Notes under the pieces: model-generated
Database searches by the model: none
What the model was told of the DNA's origin: nothing
What the model saw: only the letters and a program-made list of their open reading frames with translations
In this document: piece by piece, positions 41,725 to 51,620 of the stretch
Position numbering within the stretch: the first letter of the stretch is position 1
How the letters are laid out: every line of letters begins with the position of its first letter
Translations under genes and position numbers: made by a program
Assembly: GCF_002088235.1 (NCBI RefSeq)
Contig: NZ_AQQV01000002.1
Coordinates: 310,001-374,000, forward strand
DNA: 64,000 bases
Reading direction: 5' to 3'
DNA from: Oceanococcus atlanticus
GTDB taxonomy: Bacteria > Pseudomonadota > Gammaproteobacteria > Nevskiales > Oceanococcaceae

Positions 41725-43191
41725 GTGATACGAACTCTGAGGAAACCGCTGTTGCATGTCTCAGTCCTGGCTCTGTTCGCCCTGGAACTGAGTTTGCTGA
41801 GCACCTGCTCCCCCACCGTTTCCAAACTCGATCAGATCAAGCAGCTGGGCGTATTGCGTGTGGCCACCATCAACAGCGCGACCACCTACTATGAGTCGGG
41901 CGACGGGCGAACCGGCTTTGCCTACGATCTGGTCTCGCAGTTTGCCGAGTCGCTGGGTGTAGCGCTTGAGATACGCGTGGCGGCTTCTGGCGCAGCCGCG
42001 CTCGAAGCGGTGTCGCAGCAGAAAGTTCACCTTGCCGCAGCCAATCTCACGATTACCGACAACCGCTCAAAGAACATCTTGTTTGCTCCGGCCGTGCGCG
42101 AAGTGACACCACAGCTGGCCTATCACATCGGCAGCGGCAAACCCCGCTCACTAGACCGACTCAAAGCGCCATTGCGCATACCGGAAGAATCCGCTCACGC
42201 CGAACTGATCGAAAGTATCGCCTCGGCCCATCCCAAGTTGAGCTGGGAAACCGTGCCCGATGTCAGTTCGGAAGATCTGTTGGCGCAGGTTGGACAGGGC
42301 GAGATTCTCTATACCGTCGGCGACTCCGACCTGATCGCCATGACCCGGCGCTATCACCCCAAGCTGGGTATCGCGATGGATCTGGGCGAGCCCAGCCGCA
42401 AGGCCTGGGCTTTCCGCCATCACCGCGACTCCAGCTTGTTCAACGAAGCCACTCGCTTCCTCACCCAGCTGCGTGTATCCGGCGAACTGGAGAAGATAGA
42501 AGACCGCTATTTTGGCCATGTCGACCGGCTCGACTTCGTCAGCAGCCGTTCACTCTCACAACACATCGAAGAACGCTTGCCGCGCTTTCGCAAGCTGTTC
42601 GAGCAAGCCGGCAAAGACACCGGCGTGGACTGGCGCCTGCTCGCGGCCATGAGTTACCAGGAATCGCACTGGAATCCCAAGGCGGTCAGCCCCACAGGCG
42701 TGCGTGGCTTGATGATGTTGACCCGCGACACGGCGCGCTACATGAAAGTCAGCAACCGGACGGACCCGGCGCAGAGCATCGACGGTGGTGCACGCTATTT
42801 CCGCCTTCTACTCGACCGCCTGCCTGACGAGATCCCCCTTCCCGACCGTGTGTGGATGGCGCTGGCCTCTTACAACATGGGCTACGGCCACCTGCTCGAT
42901 GTGCGCAACCTGACCACACTGCGCAACGGCGATCCCAATGCCTGGGTGGATGTGCGCAGCAATCTGGGCCTACTGACCCAGCCCAAATGGCACAGCCAGA
43001 CAAAATACGGCTACGCCCGTGGCAAGGAGGCGGAAGTCTATGTCGGCAATATCCGCACCTACCTGGATGTGCTGACCTGGATGACCCGCGGCGAAGACAC
43101 CAACCGTGATGCGGCGCTGGCCACCCCGCGCAAAAAAGCCCCCGAATTCATGGGCCCCAGCCCGCTGGAGATCGACCTGCCGCTGTTGTAG
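41725..43191 (+). CDS. mltF: Membrane-bound lytic murein transglycosylase F
   Basis: A 488-residue lipoprotein with two domains: an N-terminal periplasmic-binding-protein-like regulatory domain ([18 protein letters not shown], residues 30-260) and a C-terminal lytic transglycosylase domain with catalytic Glu313 in [15 protein letters not shown]. It cleaves peptidoglycan strands. The start chosen is GTG at 41725, giving a lipobox SLLSTC. A longer frame upstream reads through the antisense strand of the tRNA and is not real. E. coli MltF is of similar length. Confidence 0.95.
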   Translation: MIRTLRKPLLHVSVLALFALELSLLSTCSPTVSKLDQIKQLGVLRVATINSATTYYESGDGRTGFAYDLVSQFAESLGVALEIRVAASGAAALEAVSQQKVHLAAANLTITDNRSKNILFAPAVREVTPQLAYHIGSGKPRSLDRLKAPLRIPEESAHAELIESIASAHPKLSWETVPDVSSEDLLAQVGQGEILYTVGDSDLIAMTRRYHPKLGIAMDLGEPSRKAWAFRHHRDSSLFNEATRFLTQLRVSGELEKIEDRYFGHVDRLDFVSSRSLSQHIEERLPRFRKLFEQAGKDTGVDWRLLAAMSYQESHWNPKAVSPTGVRGLMMLTRDTARYMKVSNRTDPAQSIDGGARYFRLLLDRLPDEIPLPDRVWMALASYNMGYGHLLDVRNLTTLRNGDPNAWVDVRSNLGLLTQPKWHSQTKYGYARGKEAEVYVGNIRTYLDVLTWMTRGEDTNRDAALATPRKKAPEFMGPSPLEIDLPLL

Positions 43192-43229
43192 GCGCTCCGG
43201 CGACGGGCAATAATGCGCGGCGCCACCCT

Positions 43230-43246
43230 CCCATGCCTTGCATGGG
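43230..43246 (+). other. Hairpin in the mltF-ettA interval
   Basis: CCCATGC-CTT-GCATGGG is a perfect seven-base-pair stem lying 39 bases after the mltF stop and 26 bases before the ettA start. It has no T-run; it may be a weak terminator or a leader structure of ettA. Confidence 0.4.
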
Positions 43247-43271
43247 CCACTTCCCGATGTGCCTGGTACCT

Positions 43272-44936
43272 ATGAGCCAATACGTCTACAGCATGAACAA
43301 GGTGGGCAAGATCGTCCCGCCGAAGAAGCAGATTCTGCGCGACATCTCCCTGTATTTTCTGCCCGGCGCCAAGATCGGCGTGCTCGGCTACAACGGGGCG
43401 GGTAAATCCACCCTGCTGCGCATCATGGCCGGGGTGGACACCGAGATCGTGGGTGAAGCGCGCCCGCAGCCGGGTCTGAACATCGGCTATCTGCCGCAGG
43501 AGCCGCAGCTGGATCCGGACAAGGATGTACGCGGCAACGTCGAAGAAGGTGTCGCCAGCATCAAGAGCCTGCTGACCCGCTTTGACGAGGTCAGCAACGC
43601 CATGGCTGATCCGGACGCTGATTTCGAAGCACTGATGGCCGAGCAAGGCGAACTGCAGGACAAGATCGAAGCGGTTGACGGCTGGGAACTGGACCGCAAG
43701 CTGGATCAGGCTGCGCATGCACTCAACCTGCCGCCCTGGGATGCCGACGTCACCAAACTGTCAGGCGGTGAACGCCGCCGCGTCGCCTTGTGCCGCCTGC
43801 TGCTGTCCGAACCCGACATGCTGCTGCTGGACGAGCCGACCAACCATCTGGACGCCAACTCGGTGGCCTGGCTGGAATCCTTCCTGTGCGACTTCAAGGG
43901 CACCGTAGTGGCGGTGACCCATGATCGTTACTTCCTCGACAACGCGGCCAACTGGATTCTGGAACTGGACCGCGGCCACGGCATTCCGTGGGAAGGCAAT
44001 TACTCCTCCTGGCTGGAACAGAAGGAAAAGCGCCTGGCTCAGGAAGAGAAAACCGAAGCGGCACGGCAAAAAGCCATGGCCGAAGAGCTGGAGTGGGTAC
44101 GGGCCAACCCCAAGGGCCGCCAGTCCAAGAGCAAGGCGCGTCTCAAGGCTTTCGAGGAAATGCAATCGCAGGAATTCCAGCGCCGCTCGGAAACCCGCGA
44201 GATCTACATTCCGCCGGGCCCGCGTCTGGGCGAACTGGTCTACGAACTCGACAACGTCAGCAAGAGCTACGGCGATCGTGTGCTGTACAAGGATGTCAGC
44301 TTCAAGGTGCCGCGTGGCGCCATCGTCGGCATCATCGGCCACAACGGCGCGGGCAAGACCACCATGTTCCGCATGCTGACCGGTCAGGAACAGCCGGATG
44401 CCGGCGAAATCCGCATCGGCGATACGGTTGAAGCCGCGTACGTTGATCAGAGCCGCGATGACCTGTCCGGTGACAAGACCGTGTGGGAGGAAATCTCCGA
44501 CGGTCAGGACATCATCAAGGTGGGCAACTACGAGGTGCAGTCACGCGCCTACTGTGGCCGCTTCAACTTCAAAGGGTCTGACCAGCAAAAACGCGTGGGC
44601 GAGCTGTCCGGTGGTGAGCGCAATCGCGTGCACCTGGCCAAACTGCTGCGCTCTGGCGGCAACGTGCTGCTGCTTGACGAACCGACCAACGATCTCGACG
44701 TGGAAACCCTGCGCGCGCTGGAAGAAGCCCTGCTCGCCTACCCCGGCTGCGTCATGGTGATCTCGCATGATCGCTGGTTCCTCGACCGTATCGCCACGCA
44801 CATCCTGGCCGTGGAAGACGATGGCAGCGTGATCTTCCACGAAGGCAACTACCAGGATTACGCCGACGATCATCTCAAGCGCAAAGGCAAGGAAGCCGGC
44901 GCCGACGAGAAGGTTCGCCACCGCAAACTCAGCTGA
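43272..44936 (+). CDS. ettA: Energy-dependent translational throttle protein EttA (ABC-F)
   Basis: A 554-residue soluble ABC-F protein with two ATPase cassettes that binds the ribosomal E site and gates the first peptide bonds according to the ATP/ADP ratio. Walker A motifs GYNGAGKST and GHNGAGKTT, signature LSGGERRR and LSGGERNR, and the Arm domain after YLPQEPQL are all present. Length equals E. coli EttA (555). The ATG at 43272 is chosen for that reason. Confidence 0.97.
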   Translation: MSQYVYSMNKVGKIVPPKKQILRDISLYFLPGAKIGVLGYNGAGKSTLLRIMAGVDTEIVGEARPQPGLNIGYLPQEPQLDPDKDVRGNVEEGVASIKSLLTRFDEVSNAMADPDADFEALMAEQGELQDKIEAVDGWELDRKLDQAAHALNLPPWDADVTKLSGGERRRVALCRLLLSEPDMLLLDEPTNHLDANSVAWLESFLCDFKGTVVAVTHDRYFLDNAANWILELDRGHGIPWEGNYSSWLEQKEKRLAQEEKTEAARQKAMAEELEWVRANPKGRQSKSKARLKAFEEMQSQEFQRRSETREIYIPPGPRLGELVYELDNVSKSYGDRVLYKDVSFKVPRGAIVGIIGHNGAGKTTMFRMLTGQEQPDAGEIRIGDTVEAAYVDQSRDDLSGDKTVWEEISDGQDIIKVGNYEVQSRAYCGRFNFKGSDQQKRVGELSGGERNRVHLAKLLRSGGNVLLLDEPTNDLDVETLRALEEALLAYPGCVMVISHDRWFLDRIATHILAVEDDGSVIFHEGNYQDYADDHLKRKGKEAGADEKVRHRKLS

Positions 44937-44950
44937 ATGTGATCGCGAGC

Positions 44951-44969
44951 GGGCCGCCCTGGGCGGCCC
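44951..44969. terminator. GC-rich hairpin between ettA and convergent folA
   Basis: GGGCCGCC-CTG-GGCGGCCC, perfect eight-base-pair stem 15 bases after the ettA stop. No T-run follows on either strand. Confidence 0.4.
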
Positions 44970-45013
44970 GGGCCCGAGCAGGCTCAGGGCAGCGGCTGGC
45001 GCCGTCCGAGGCG

Positions 45014-45502
45014 TCAGCCGTCAGCGCGGATCAGGCGCTGGAAGGTCATAGCGTAGGCGTGGCGCTCGTCCGCCGGGTGGTCATGCGACTCAGCGACCGT
45101 CCAGGCGGACCAGTCGGTCTGCGGAAAGTGGGTGTCCCCCGCCACCTCCGCGTGCACCAGGGTGCGCCAGATTTGCTGCGCACGCGGCATCGTCTCGCTG
45201 TAGATCTGCCCGCCGCCAATCACCATCACCTCGGGCTGATCGGCCACCAGCGCCAGAGCTGCCTCCAGGCTGTTGACGACCTCGGCGCCCGGCGCCTCGA
45301 AATCGGCCTGCCGGGTGATCACGATATTGCGGCGCCCCGGCAGCGGCCGACCGACTTCGGCCCAGGTGCGACGCCCCATGATCACCGGCTTGCCCAGGGT
45401 CACGGCCTTGAAATGCTTGAGGTCATCGGGCAGGTGCCAGGGCAGATCACCATCCTTGCCGATGATGCCGTTATCCGCCATGGCGACGACGAGAGTGATC
45501 AT
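45014..45502 (-). CDS. folA: Dihydrofolate reductase
   Basis: A 162-residue enzyme reducing dihydrofolate to tetrahydrofolate with NADPH. Features are GIIGKDGDLPWHLPDDLKHF with the catalytic Asp, the strand VIMGRRTWAEVGRPLPGR and MVIGGGQIYSE. Length is normal. Divergent from the radical SAM gene. Confidence 0.97.
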   Translation of the reverse strand: MITLVVAMADNGIIGKDGDLPWHLPDDLKHFKAVTLGKPVIMGRRTWAEVGRPLPGRRNIVITRQADFEAPGAEVVNSLEAALALVADQPEVMVIGGGQIYSETMPRAQQIWRTLVHAEVAGDTHFPQTDWSAWTVAESHDHPADERHAYAMTFQRLIRADG

Positions 45503-45630
45503 GCACAGGTCCTTGCAGAGCGCGACGCGAGGCCGCCGTGGAATGGCCCGGCATGGTGCCCGCCCGTCGCCAGCGGATCAAGCCTGCCAACGGGATGTTG
45601 GTGCGCTGTTGCGCGTACTACACTGCGCGG

Positions 45631-46701
45631 GTGAATCCGCCTGTCGACAAAACCCGCGGCGCTGTCAGCCGCCCGGCCGGTCGCTTCGCGCAGACCACGC
45701 GCGAGGCGCTCGATGACGGCTGGCCGCAAGATGATGATGCGCCGGCGCCACTGGCCACCCAGCTGTTTGTCGACCACGCGCGCAGCATCATCAGCAGCAA
45801 CACCTCACCGGATGTGCCGTTTTCCCGCTCAATCAACCCGATACAGGGCTGCGAGCACGGCTGCGTGTATTGCTACGCGCGGCCTGATCACGCTTATCGC
45901 GATCTGTCCCCGGGCCTGGATTTCGAAACCCAGCTGTTCCACAAACCTGAAGCTGCAGCGCTGCTGCGCGCGGCCTTCGACAAGCCCGGCTATCAGCCGC
46001 AGACCATCGTCGTTGGCGGCAGTACCGACGCGTACCAGCCGGTCGAGCGCCAGCTCGGCCTGACCCGTCAGCTGTTGCAGGTGTTTCTCGACTACCGCCA
46101 TCCGGTCGGGCTGATCACCAAAGGTGGCGGCGTGCTGCGCGATCTCGACCTGCTGACGCAGCTGGCGCAGCTGGACCTGGTCAAGGTGATGGTCAGTGTC
46201 ACCACGCTGGACAACAGCCTCAAGCGACGCATGGAGCCGCGCACCGCAAGCCCAGGCATGCGCCTGCGCATGATCCGCGAGTTGAGTGCTGCCGGGGTGC
46301 CCACCGGCGTGCTCATGGCGCCCATTATTCCGTTCATCAACGATGCCGAGATCGAGGCGGTGGTGGCGGCTGTGGCCGATGCCGGGGCCAGCGAAGTGGG
46401 TTACGTGATGCTGCGTCTGCCCTATGAACTGCACCCGATGTTCGAAGACTGGCTGGCCACCCACTACCCGGCGCGCCATGAACGCGTGATGAATCGGATC
46501 CGCGACATGCGCGGCGGCAAAGCCTACGATAGTGACTTCGCCCAGCGCATGAGCGGTCGCGGCCCCTACGCCGAACTGATTCGCCAACGCTTCGATCTGG
46601 CCCGGCGCCGCGCCGGTCTGTCGGCCCGCCAGAACGCAGCCCGGCGCACCGATCTGTTTCGCGTCCCCGGGCGCCCGCACCAGCAAGGCTTCGACTTTTG
46701 A
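45631..46701 (+). CDS. PA0069-type radical SAM protein (spore photoproduct lyase-like)
   Basis: A 356-residue radical SAM enzyme. The [4Fe-4S] motif is GCEHGCVYCYARPDHAY (CxxxCxxC). The conserved N terminus with DDGWPQDDD and RSIISSNTSPDVPFSRSINP and the ETQLFHKPEAA segment match the PA0069 group, which is distantly related to spore photoproduct lyase. Function is unproven; nucleic-acid repair or modification is the usual suggestion. The GTG start at 45631 is preferred because longer frames extend upstream without family homology. The stop overlaps the next gene as TTGA. Confidence 0.88.
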   Translation: MNPPVDKTRGAVSRPAGRFAQTTREALDDGWPQDDDAPAPLATQLFVDHARSIISSNTSPDVPFSRSINPIQGCEHGCVYCYARPDHAYRDLSPGLDFETQLFHKPEAAALLRAAFDKPGYQPQTIVVGGSTDAYQPVERQLGLTRQLLQVFLDYRHPVGLITKGGGVLRDLDLLTQLAQLDLVKVMVSVTTLDNSLKRRMEPRTASPGMRLRMIRELSAAGVPTGVLMAPIIPFINDAEIEAVVAAVADAGASEVGYVMLRLPYELHPMFEDWLATHYPARHERVMNRIRDMRGGKAYDSDFAQRMSGRGPYAELIRQRFDLARRRAGLSARQNAARRTDLFRVPGRPHQQGFDF

Positions 46702-47558
46702 TCAGCACTCCCAGCCAGCACGCGCAGATCGACCTGCACTGCCACTCCACCGCTTCCGACGGGTTTCTCCCGCCGGCCGAGCTGGTCGCGCACGCTGCCG
46801 CCCACAACATCGCTCTGCTGGCCTTGACCGATCACGACACCGTGGCCGGCCTGAGCGCCGCACGGGACGCTGCGCAGCGACTCGGCATGGGCTTCATCAA
46901 CGGCGTGGAGATCTCGGTCAGCTGGGAGAACAAAACCCTGCATGTGGTCGGTCTCGACATCGATCCGCACAACCCCACCCTCACCAGCTTGCTCGACGAT
47001 ATCCAGCAGCGCCGTCTGAGCCGCGCCGAGCGCATGGCCGAGCGACTCGACAAGCTCGGCGCCGACAACAGCCTCGCCGCAGCCCGCACGCTGGCCGGCG
47101 ACGGCCAGCTGACACGTACGCACTTTGCCCGCGTGGTAGTCGCCCAGGGCCTGGCCGACGATCTCAAACAGGCCTTCAAAAAGTATCTCGGTGCCGGTAA
47201 ACCCGCCGCCGTGCGCATCAGCTGGCCGCCGTTGAGTGAGGCCATCGAGGCCATCCATGCCAGCGGCGGGCTTGCCGTGCTGGCCCATCCGCTGCGCTAC
47301 AAGCTCAGCGGCGCCTGGCGTCAGCGCATGCTGGATGCCTTTCAGGCCTGTGGCGGCGATGCGGTGGAAGTCAGCGCCGGGGCCTCGCAGAACGCTCAGG
47401 ATCTGGCCCTGATCACCCGTGAGGTGGCCAACCGCGAGCTGCTCGGCTCGATTGGTTCGGACTTTCACGCGCACGAACAGCGCTGGATTCGCTACGGCAA
47501 ACTGGCCCCGATTTCGACCCGCATCACCCCGGTGTGGCACCACTTCAACAGCGCATGA
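46698..47558 (+). CDS. rnm: RNase AM (PHP-domain 5'-3' exoribonuclease, TrpH/YciV family)
   Basis: A 286-residue PHP-domain nuclease. Metal-binding motifs are IDLHCHSTASDG, LTDHDTVAG, NGVEIS, VLAHPLRY and GSDFHAH. E. coli RNase AM matures the 5' end of rRNA and digests short RNA; nucleotide 3',5'-bisphosphate hydrolysis is also known in the family. Start is a TTG coupled to the radical SAM gene. Confidence 0.9.
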   Translation: MISTPSQHAQIDLHCHSTASDGFLPPAELVAHAAAHNIALLALTDHDTVAGLSAARDAAQRLGMGFINGVEISVSWENKTLHVVGLDIDPHNPTLTSLLDDIQQRRLSRAERMAERLDKLGADNSLAAARTLAGDGQLTRTHFARVVVAQGLADDLKQAFKKYLGAGKPAAVRISWPPLSEAIEAIHASGGLAVLAHPLRYKLSGAWRQRMLDAFQACGGDAVEVSAGASQNAQDLALITREVANRELLGSIGSDFHAHEQRWIRYGKLAPISTRITPVWHHFNSA

Positions 47559-47893
47559 ACGCAAACTATCAGCGCATCTGGAACACCGTGCTGGCGATTC
47601 CGGCGGGCAAGGTGTCCAGCTATGGGCGCATCGCCGATCTGGCCGGCCTGCCCGGCCGCGCACGCCTGGTCGGAAAAGCGCTGGGCTACGCCCCGGACGC
47701 ACTCGAAGTGCCCTGGCATCGGGTGTTGCGCTCATCCGGTCAGCTGGCCTTTGAAGCCGCTTCAAAAACCGCGATCCGCCAGGCGCGCCTGCTGCACGCC
47801 GAGGGTGTGGTTGTGCGTAACAACCGGGTGGATCTGAAAATCTACGGCTGGAGCCCGGATATCAGCGAGATGCTGTTCGGGCTCGACTACTGA
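47555..47893 (+). CDS. Alkyltransferase-like DNA-binding protein (ATL)
   Basis: A 112-residue MGMT-fold protein in which the alkyl-acceptor Cys is replaced by Trp: PWHRV (Trp54) instead of PCHRV. Tyr23 (SSYGRIADLAG) and an Arg finger (RARLVGKAL) for base flipping are present. ATL proteins bind O6-alkylguanine and hand the lesion to nucleotide excision repair. The ATG overlaps the RNase AM stop as ATGA, so the start is secure. Confidence 0.95.
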   Translation: MNANYQRIWNTVLAIPAGKVSSYGRIADLAGLPGRARLVGKALGYAPDALEVPWHRVLRSSGQLAFEAASKTAIRQARLLHAEGVVVRNNRVDLKIYGWSPDISEMLFGLDY

Positions 47894-47929
47894 ACACCTG
47901 GATCGGGCGTGGCGAGCAGGCCCAGGTGC

Positions 47930-49042
47930 CTAGAAACCGCAACCGCTGCGCAAATCGGCGCAGTCATAGCTGGCCATGTCGGTGAGATACAGCGCTGACA
48001 GGTAGCTGCTGCTATACAACTGCTGCGGCCCCATGCCCTCAACGTACGGCGTGGTCAGTTTACTGATCGCGCTGACGCGGCCACGCAGATGCAGGTCAAA
48101 CCAGGCGCGAGTGAAGTACTGATAAACCCGCAACGACGACAGCGCCGGGGGCTCAATACGCGGATCATCACGCAGAGAATATGACCAACTGCCATGGTCA
48201 GCGCCGGCAAAGACCACCTGCATACTTTCCAGCCCGTGACTGCGCCAGACATTGAAGGCGGTCTTCTTGTCTTCCTCGGTAAAGTCCATGCCGATGCCGC
48301 TTTCGTAGCTGTCGGAGGCCTGCCCCATAGCCGGAACACGCGGCTGCACGGCCACAGCGGGCGCCCCAAAACGATCATTTCCGCGCGCATAGGACCCCGC
48401 ATCACCGCGTGCATCCGAAGCCAGGTTGTCCCACGCCACGATCGCCGCCAGCCCGCCTATTTCGCTTTGCAGGACACTGCTCACACGGGCCGAAAGACTG
48501 TGTCCGGCCAAGCCCAGGTTGCGCGCATCAATGCGCCAGGCCACCGGGTTGTCGCGCCCCACCAGATAAGACAGACCGAGCGACAGCGCCTCGACATATT
48601 CATCGTAGTCTTCGGCATTTTCTGGTGCGGAATTTACGAACCCCCGCGGATTCACGGTCAGCGCCACATAGCCGTAGGACGCCAGCTCCTGCGCCGCCCA
48701 GTGGTAACGCTCCTGGATATCCAGCGTGGCCTTGTCGCTGAGCGGCCAGGCCCCGGGGCCAATCACCACCGCAGGCAAAGCAGCTTCCTCGGGACGCAAA
48801 TCACCCGGCAAGAACAACGTGGCGTAGAGACTTTCATCTCCGCCGGGCAAAGGCATGCTGACAGCGCAGGACTGCCATCCGCGCCCACCCCAGGCCCGAC
48901 CGGTTTCAGATTCCTGCGTCGCCGAAAAGCCGAATTTACGGCAATCCACGGCGGTATCGCGCACGGCCCCATCCCTGGAGCCCCCATCACACGCGCTGGT
49001 CAGCACAACGGCCATCAGCACGGCAAATCGAAACAACGTCAT
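47930..49042 (-). CDS. Lipoprotein alpha/beta hydrolase
   Basis: A 370-residue exported protein. Lipoprotein signal ends VVLTSAC, mature start CDGGS; +2 Asp would retain it in the inner membrane by the E. coli rule. Alpha/beta hydrolase features are PAVVIGPGAWPL, a nucleophile LGLAGHSLSARVSS and a GADHGSWSYS His. It resembles dienelactone hydrolase/platelet-activating factor acetylhydrolase-type esterases. Separate from the next operon by 116 bases, in which I see nothing distinctive. Confidence 0.75.
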   Translation of the reverse strand: MTLFRFAVLMAVVLTSACDGGSRDGAVRDTAVDCRKFGFSATQESETGRAWGGRGWQSCAVSMPLPGGDESLYATLFLPGDLRPEEAALPAVVIGPGAWPLSDKATLDIQERYHWAAQELASYGYVALTVNPRGFVNSAPENAEDYDEYVEALSLGLSYLVGRDNPVAWRIDARNLGLAGHSLSARVSSVLQSEIGGLAAIVAWDNLASDARGDAGSYARGNDRFGAPAVAVQPRVPAMGQASDSYESGIGMDFTEEDKKTAFNVWRSHGLESMQVVFAGADHGSWSYSLRDDPRIEPPALSSLRVYQYFTRAWFDLHLRGRVSAISKLTTPYVEGMGPQQLYSSSYLSALYLTDMASYDCADLRSGCGF

Positions 49043-49157
49043 TACAAAACTCGGTAGACAAGGACGCAAACGTGCGCCGGTTTACGCAAGGTTCAGGCCA
49101 ACTGCTATCGCTGCCAGCGCGACCAACCCGGGCTCGCTGTGGCCGTCATCGCTCAAC

Positions 49158-51620
49158 TCACAACGGCAGTTCGATGCGATATATGACCTGGGTTACATCA
49201 CGCTGCGCACGCTTGGCATCGCGCGTGCTGGCGAAAACCAACTGATCCGCAGACAGCGCCGGCCAAGTGTTGTTCCCGGGGGCCGGCAGCAAATGCCCGT
49301 CACCCCAGACGCCCGCATGCAAGGTGGCGGTCATGATCTTCCAGCGCCAATCGCTGGCGCGGTTGTCGTACCAAGCCATACGCACCAGACTGCCCTGCGC
49401 ACCCAAGCGCGGGTACTGGCTCATCATCTGTGCATCTTCGGCCACACTTTGTGGCGGCTGCCAGCTGACCCCTTTGTCATCCGACCAGGTGCTGTATATG
49501 GCGGTGTTGACTCCGGCTGGGCGCATCTCTTTGCTGTCCCATGCCACAACCAGGCGACCATCGTCATTGAACACCACATCAGCATGCCGGTCAGCCCGCT
49601 CTGGCACGCCCAGATTGTGCAACGCTGACCACTGCCCGTCCTGACCCAGCGCGATCATCACATCCCAGTTATCGAACTCGGTGGATTCATCCTCGCCGGT
49701 GCCCAACTGGCTGGTCCAGTTCGGGTCCGGATCATTGCGATTGTCATGAAACACCACTGCAAGCTGGCCATCCGGAGCCACAGCCAGACGCGGCCAGATC
49801 GAGGCCGGGTAACGTGCGCTGCGGGTATCAACCAGATTGGCCGGATTGGTCTGTTTGCCCGCCGCGCTCAGATTCACCGGCTCCACATCCCGGGCCAGCG
49901 CCTGCACCATCACGTCAAAAGCACGCCCAGCAGCAATTTCCTGCCAGACAATGACGGGCGAACCATCGTCCAGTACAGCGACGTCTGGCATTTCCGCCCG
50001 ACCATCCAGAGCACGCACCACAATTTCGGGGGCCCAGCTCAGCCCGCCGTTGGCGCTATGCCGAGCATAGATCGCGGGACGTCGCGGCGCTTGCGATGCA
50101 CGTTCATCCTGCCACACGGCCCAAACATCCTGGCCACGGGCAGCCACCCGCACAAAGCGCGCCGACGCACTCAAGGGCGCCAGTTCGATCGGCTCGGCTG
50201 CACCGTTGGCATCGATACGCCGATACATCACGCCAGTCTTTCCAGGCATGTGCCGTTCGGCCACCACATGGGTCACACCATCGCTGACCGCAACATCGGG
50301 AAAACCGGCAAACTGCCCGGCTTGCCCCAGGACCCGCTGCGCGCCATCGTCACGCGTCAGCATCGGCGGCAAGGCCTCAGCCGGCTCAGGTTCGGCCAGA
50401 TGAGGGCCAATGAAAATAGGCGAACTGATGGCGCGGCGCTCATCCACAATCAGTTGATCCAGATGCAAACGGCTGGGATCGCCAAACGCATCCAGATCAA
50501 TGGAGTGCGGCGCGCCCACCCCTCGGACTTCCACGTAGTACCAAGCCGGCTGATCCGGCGCGCTGAGCTCGAGTTCGAACTCCTGATTGGGGGCCGTCAC
50601 GGTAAAGGTCTGTATCGGCCCTTCAACCCGGCCGCCTGGGGAGGCGTATACGTGCACGCGGGTCAACAAGGGCAGTGCCCGCGCCAAACGAATACGCAGA
50701 ACACCCGGCGTGCCCGCAGGCACTTGCAGTTCATCACCGGCCATGGCTTCGAACAGGCCATCGGCGTTGAAGTCCGCATCCAGAAAAACATAGGGCGCGC
50801 GCCGCTCACCGGCGGTTGTGGTAGTGCGCCCGGCACGCATGGCCTGAATCACGCCGCGCGCTGAGGCGTTGGGCGCAAACGCGCGTGTGCTCGGCACACC
50901 CGGGCCGGTCAGCGCCCACAATTCACGGAAATGACTGTCCGATGATGCCGTGATGCCGAAGCGAAAACCGTCATTCCACTGAGCTTCGGCGTATTCCATT
51001 GAACGCTCAATGCCTGAATAACTGTTCCAACCCTCGACCAGATCCGCGCCCACGGCGTTCGCGTTTTCGTTACGCGTCAGGTCGTCGTTGAGGTGACCAT
51101 CATCCGGATGATTGTGTTGCCAGGCAGCCCCCTGACTGTGCGCATCCCAGATCGAGGTCTGCAGCCTGGACCAGCTTGGCCGACCCTCTGGCACGCTGCC
51201 CTGAACAATCGTATCGACGGCCCCCAGCGGATTGGCATGCGGGCTGCCGTTGGCCTCTTCACCAGTGATCAGGATCAGGCGGGACGATTCCCACAACGGA
51301 TCGTAGTGCTGAACAAAGGTCCGATGATCTGTGATCGGCAACCAATCCAGACCGTTGAGCTCGCCCTGCCCGATCTGATCGGCGACCGAAACATTGCCGG
51401 GACCGCGTTGATCAAGCCCCTGGCGCAGAGCCGAACCGTCAGACGAGTGGTCGGTGTGCACATGGGTGTCGCCGGCCAGCCACAGCCCTTCGGGCTCGGC
51501 GGGTACGGGTGTCGCGTCGGCGTCTGAGGCCGAAGCAGACGGCTGGCCACGGCCTCCCTGGCAGGCGACCAGCAAAGCACTCACAGCGAGGCTGCAAAAC
51601 AGCCTGGGCAGGCGATTCAT
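49158..51620 (-). CDS. PHP-domain lipoprotein with sialidase-like beta-propeller
   Basis: An 820-residue exported lipoprotein. Signal ends SALLVAC, mature start CQGGR. Residues 45-280 are a CehA/McbA-like PHP metallohydrolase: GDTHVHTDHSSDG, LPITDHR, LITGEEANG, WQHNHPDD and ASSDSHFRE. The C-terminal half is a propeller with repeated Trp/Gly motifs, including Asp-box-like NGGLSWAPE and SDDKGVSWQ. Substrate unknown; the PHP relative CehA hydrolyses carbamates and others act on nucleotides or sugars. The ATG overlaps the phaC stop as ATGA. Confidence 0.82.
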   Translation of the reverse strand: MNRLPRLFCSLAVSALLVACQGGRGQPSASASDADATPVPAEPEGLWLAGDTHVHTDHSSDGSALRQGLDQRGPGNVSVADQIGQGELNGLDWLPITDHRTFVQHYDPLWESSRLILITGEEANGSPHANPLGAVDTIVQGSVPEGRPSWSRLQTSIWDAHSQGAAWQHNHPDDGHLNDDLTRNENANAVGADLVEGWNSYSGIERSMEYAEAQWNDGFRFGITASSDSHFRELWALTGPGVPSTRAFAPNASARGVIQAMRAGRTTTTAGERRAPYVFLDADFNADGLFEAMAGDELQVPAGTPGVLRIRLARALPLLTRVHVYASPGGRVEGPIQTFTVTAPNQEFELELSAPDQPAWYYVEVRGVGAPHSIDLDAFGDPSRLHLDQLIVDERRAISSPIFIGPHLAEPEPAEALPPMLTRDDGAQRVLGQAGQFAGFPDVAVSDGVTHVVAERHMPGKTGVMYRRIDANGAAEPIELAPLSASARFVRVAARGQDVWAVWQDERASQAPRRPAIYARHSANGGLSWAPEIVVRALDGRAEMPDVAVLDDGSPVIVWQEIAAGRAFDVMVQALARDVEPVNLSAAGKQTNPANLVDTRSARYPASIWPRLAVAPDGQLAVVFHDNRNDPDPNWTSQLGTGEDESTEFDNWDVMIALGQDGQWSALHNLGVPERADRHADVVFNDDGRLVVAWDSKEMRPAGVNTAIYSTWSDDKGVSWQPPQSVAEDAQMMSQYPRLGAQGSLVRMAWYDNRASDWRWKIMTATLHAGVWGDGHLLPAPGNNTWPALSADQLVFASTRDAKRAQRDVTQVIYRIELPL

